A stretch of 14,246 nucleotides of DNA from Chloroflexota bacterium. GTDB taxonomy: Bacteria; Chloroflexota; Anaerolineae; Anaerolineales; DRKV01. Below, piece by piece: positions 12,845 through 14,246 of the stretch. Location: contig DRKV01000055.1 in NCBI GenBank assembly GCA_011051635.1, positions 1 to 14,246 of the forward strand, given 5' to 3'. The notes below the pieces were generated by a model that was not told the origin of the DNA, ran no database searches, and saw only the letters and a program-made list of their open reading frames with translations. Each line of letters begins with the position of its first letter. Positions within the stretch are counted from its first letter, which is position 1. The translations under genes and the position numbers were made by a program.

Positions 12845-12926
12845 AATGCAGAATGCAGCCGGGCGCGTCCCAACCCCTGCATTCTGCATTTTGCTTTCAT
12901 CATTCCGCATTCATCATTCTGCATTT
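12845..12926. repeat. Inverted and direct CATTCTGCATT repeats upstream of cydD
   Basis: AATGCAGAATGCAG (12845-12858) and CTGCATTCTGCATT (12877-12890) are perfect 14-bp inverted arms with an 18-base spacer, followed by TTGCTTT, so the structure may also attenuate or end transcription from cydB. Near-identical direct units CATTCTGCATTT (12880-12891), CATTCCGCATTC (12901-12912) and CATTCTGCATTT (12915-12926) follow, the last ending 6 bases before the cydD ATG. Confidence 0.7.
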
Positions 12927-12932
12927 CTCCTC

Positions 12933-14246
12933 ATGCGCCGACTGATTGCCCTGGCCCGTGACAGCCGCGCGGCCTTCCTCCTGACCGTCATTCTGGGTTT
13001 CATCGCCGGTCTGCTGACCATCTGGCAGGCGTGGCTTTTCACCCAGGTCGTTGACCGCGCCTTCCTGGGCGGGGCTTCTCTGGCCGCATTGCGCGGGCTG
13101 CTGGGAATGCTGGTCGGCGTCATCCTCCTGCGGGCGGCCCTCGCCTGGGGCACGGAGGCCGGCGCCCGCAGGATTGCCAGCCGGGTCAAGGCGGATTTGC
13201 GCGCCCGTCTCCTGGCGCACATCGAGGCCCTCGGCCCGGCCTACACCACCTCGGAGCGCACCGGCAGCCTCAACGCCGCGCTGGTGGAAGGCATCGAGGC
13301 CCTGGATGCTTACTACAGCCAGTACCTCCCTCAACTCGTGCTGGCCGCTCTGGTTCCGGTCAGCATCCTGGTTTTCGTCTTCCCTCTCGACTGGCTCTCC
13401 GCCCTGGTGCTGCTCCTGACCGCCCCCCTCATCCCCCTCTTCATGATGCTGATTGGCAAGGGGGCGGAGGCTGTCACCCGCCGCCAGTACGAGACCCTCA
13501 GCCGTCTCTCGGCGCACTTCCTGGACAGTTTGCAGGGCCTCACCACCCTGAAACTCTTCGGGCGCAGCCGCGAGCACGCCGCGGAAGTGGCCGAGATGAG
13601 CGACCGCTTTCGCGACGCGACCCTCTCCGTGCTGCGGATTACCTTCCTCTCGGCGCTGGCGCTGGAACTGCTGGCGACCCTCAGCACCGCGGTGGTGGCC
13701 GTGGAGGTCGGCCTGCGCCTGCTGGAAGGCAGGATGCTCTTCACGCAGGCGCTCTTTTTGCTGGTGATTGCGCCGGAGTTCTACATCCCCCTGCGTATGT
13801 TGGGACTGCGCTTCCACGCCGGGATGTCCGGAACCAGCGCGGCGCGGCGCATCTTCGCGATTCTCGACACCCCCCTGCCCGCGCCGCCGCGAACCGGTTT
13901 CGCCGCGGCGGGGAGCGAAGCGGATGAGGCTGCCCTGGTTTCCCTGCGCGGCGTCACTTTTGCCTATCCCGACAGCGAAGCGCCCGCTCTGGACAACCTC
14001 ACCCTTGACATCCCCCGCGGCAAGCACGTCGCCCTGGTGGGGCGCAGCGGAGCGGGAAAATCCACCCTTTTCCAGATTTTGCTCGGCTTCCTGCATCCTC
14101 AGAGCGGACAAATTCTCGTGGACGGGCGTCCGTTGGAGAGCATCCCGCCCGAAGCGTGGCGGGAGCGGCTGGCCTGGGTCTCCCAGACTCCCTACCTTTT
14201 CAACACCACGGTTGCCGAGAACATCCGTCTGGCGCGCCCCGATGCC
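12933..14246 (+). CDS. cydD: Thiol reductant ABC exporter subunit CydD (3' end outside the window)
   Basis: A partial gene: 438 codons are open from ATG 12933 to the right edge with no stop. CydD with CydC forms the ABC exporter of cysteine/glutathione needed to assemble cytochrome bd. The transmembrane domain (about 1-310) contains the CydD-characteristic stretches YYSQYLPQLVLAAL, FVFPLDWLSALVLLL and RLSAHFLDSLQGL. The ATPase domain starts near 340, with Walker A GRSGAGKST (370-378) and Q-loop Gln418 (WVSQTPYLF); the signature motif and Walker B lie beyond the window. Full-length CydD is usually about 550-590 residues. The start has no Shine-Dalgarno: it directly follows the CATTCTGCATTT repeats, so initiation may be weak or depend on another mechanism. 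cydC is expected next. Confidence 0.95.
   Translation, partial: MRRLIALARDSRAAFLLTVILGFIAGLLTIWQAWLFTQVVDRAFLGGASLAALRGLLGMLVGVILLRAALAWGTEAGARRIASRVKADLRARLLAHIEALGPAYTTSERTGSLNAALVEGIEALDAYYSQYLPQLVLAALVPVSILVFVFPLDWLSALVLLLTAPLIPLFMMLIGKGAEAVTRRQYETLSRLSAHFLDSLQGLTTLKLFGRSREHAAEVAEMSDRFRDATLSVLRITFLSALALELLATLSTAVVAVEVGLRLLEGRMLFTQALFLLVIAPEFYIPLRMLGLRFHAGMSGTSAARRIFAILDTPLPAPPRTGFAAAGSEADEAALVSLRGVTFAYPDSEAPALDNLTLDIPRGKHVALVGRSGAGKSTLFQILLGFLHPQSGQILVDGRPLESIPPEAWRERLAWVSQTPYLFNTTVAENIRLARPDA

Noticed and set aside
12900..14111. Long minus-strand open frame (403 codons) over cydD
   Set aside because: It is antisense to the cydD partial gene, which shows unmistakable CydD transmembrane stretches and a Walker A motif; the antisense translation is compositionally extreme.

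Overview
The window looks like a chromosomal segment of a GC-rich bacterium, most plausibly a Chloroflexota (Anaerolineae-like) member. This assignment is inferred from gene style: a fused heme A synthase/heme O synthase, NarX/NarL-type regulators with tandem GAF domains, strong AGGAGG ribosome sites, and dispersed short palindromic repeats between genes. There is no rRNA or tRNA gene, phage, transposase or CRISPR array. The theme is aerobic and redox respiration.

Layout. (1) Positions 1-351 are repeat-rich non-coding sequence. (2) 352-3307 is a compact plus-strand operon of a Bcp-type peroxiredoxin, a membrane-anchored double-GAF histidine kinase and its NarL-family response regulator, closed by a hairpin terminator at 3329-3351. 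(3) 3740-5939 carries a receiver-only protein that has lost the acidic pair, followed by a single polypeptide joining CtaA and CtaB (heme B to heme O to heme A). (4) 6257-7371 on the minus strand holds a PCu(A)C-type copper chaperone lipoprotein with its own terminator, and upstream of it a PlsC-like acyltransferase. (5) 7372-8187 is repeat-rich and holds a small DUF4258-like gene whose best-placed start codon is ATA. (6) 8188-9576 is a UMF1/Atg22-type MFS transporter followed by a terminator. (7) 9785 to the right edge is an Rrf2-family regulator with three Fe-S-type cysteines, then cydA, cydB and the 5' part of cydD; the window ends inside the cydD ATPase domain.

How the genes fit together. 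The bd quinol oxidase (CydAB) with its CydD(C) exporter gives high-affinity oxygen reduction. The Rrf2 protein just upstream, with clustered GTGAC/GTCAC half-sites over its own promoter, is the obvious candidate redox or NO sensor. CtaA-CtaB and PCu(A)C serve a heme-copper oxidase whose structural genes are not in this window. The peroxiredoxin and the Cys-containing GAF kinase suggest that redox stress is sensed next to the respiratory genes.

The items most worth a second look are: the degenerate receiver placed before ctaAB; the ATA-start DUF4258 gene and the inverted repeats around it; the Rrf2 regulator with its four-half-site promoter; the GRWPW variant of the CydA GRQPW motif; and several families of dispersed intergenic repeats, one of which occurs near both ends of the window in opposite orientation.
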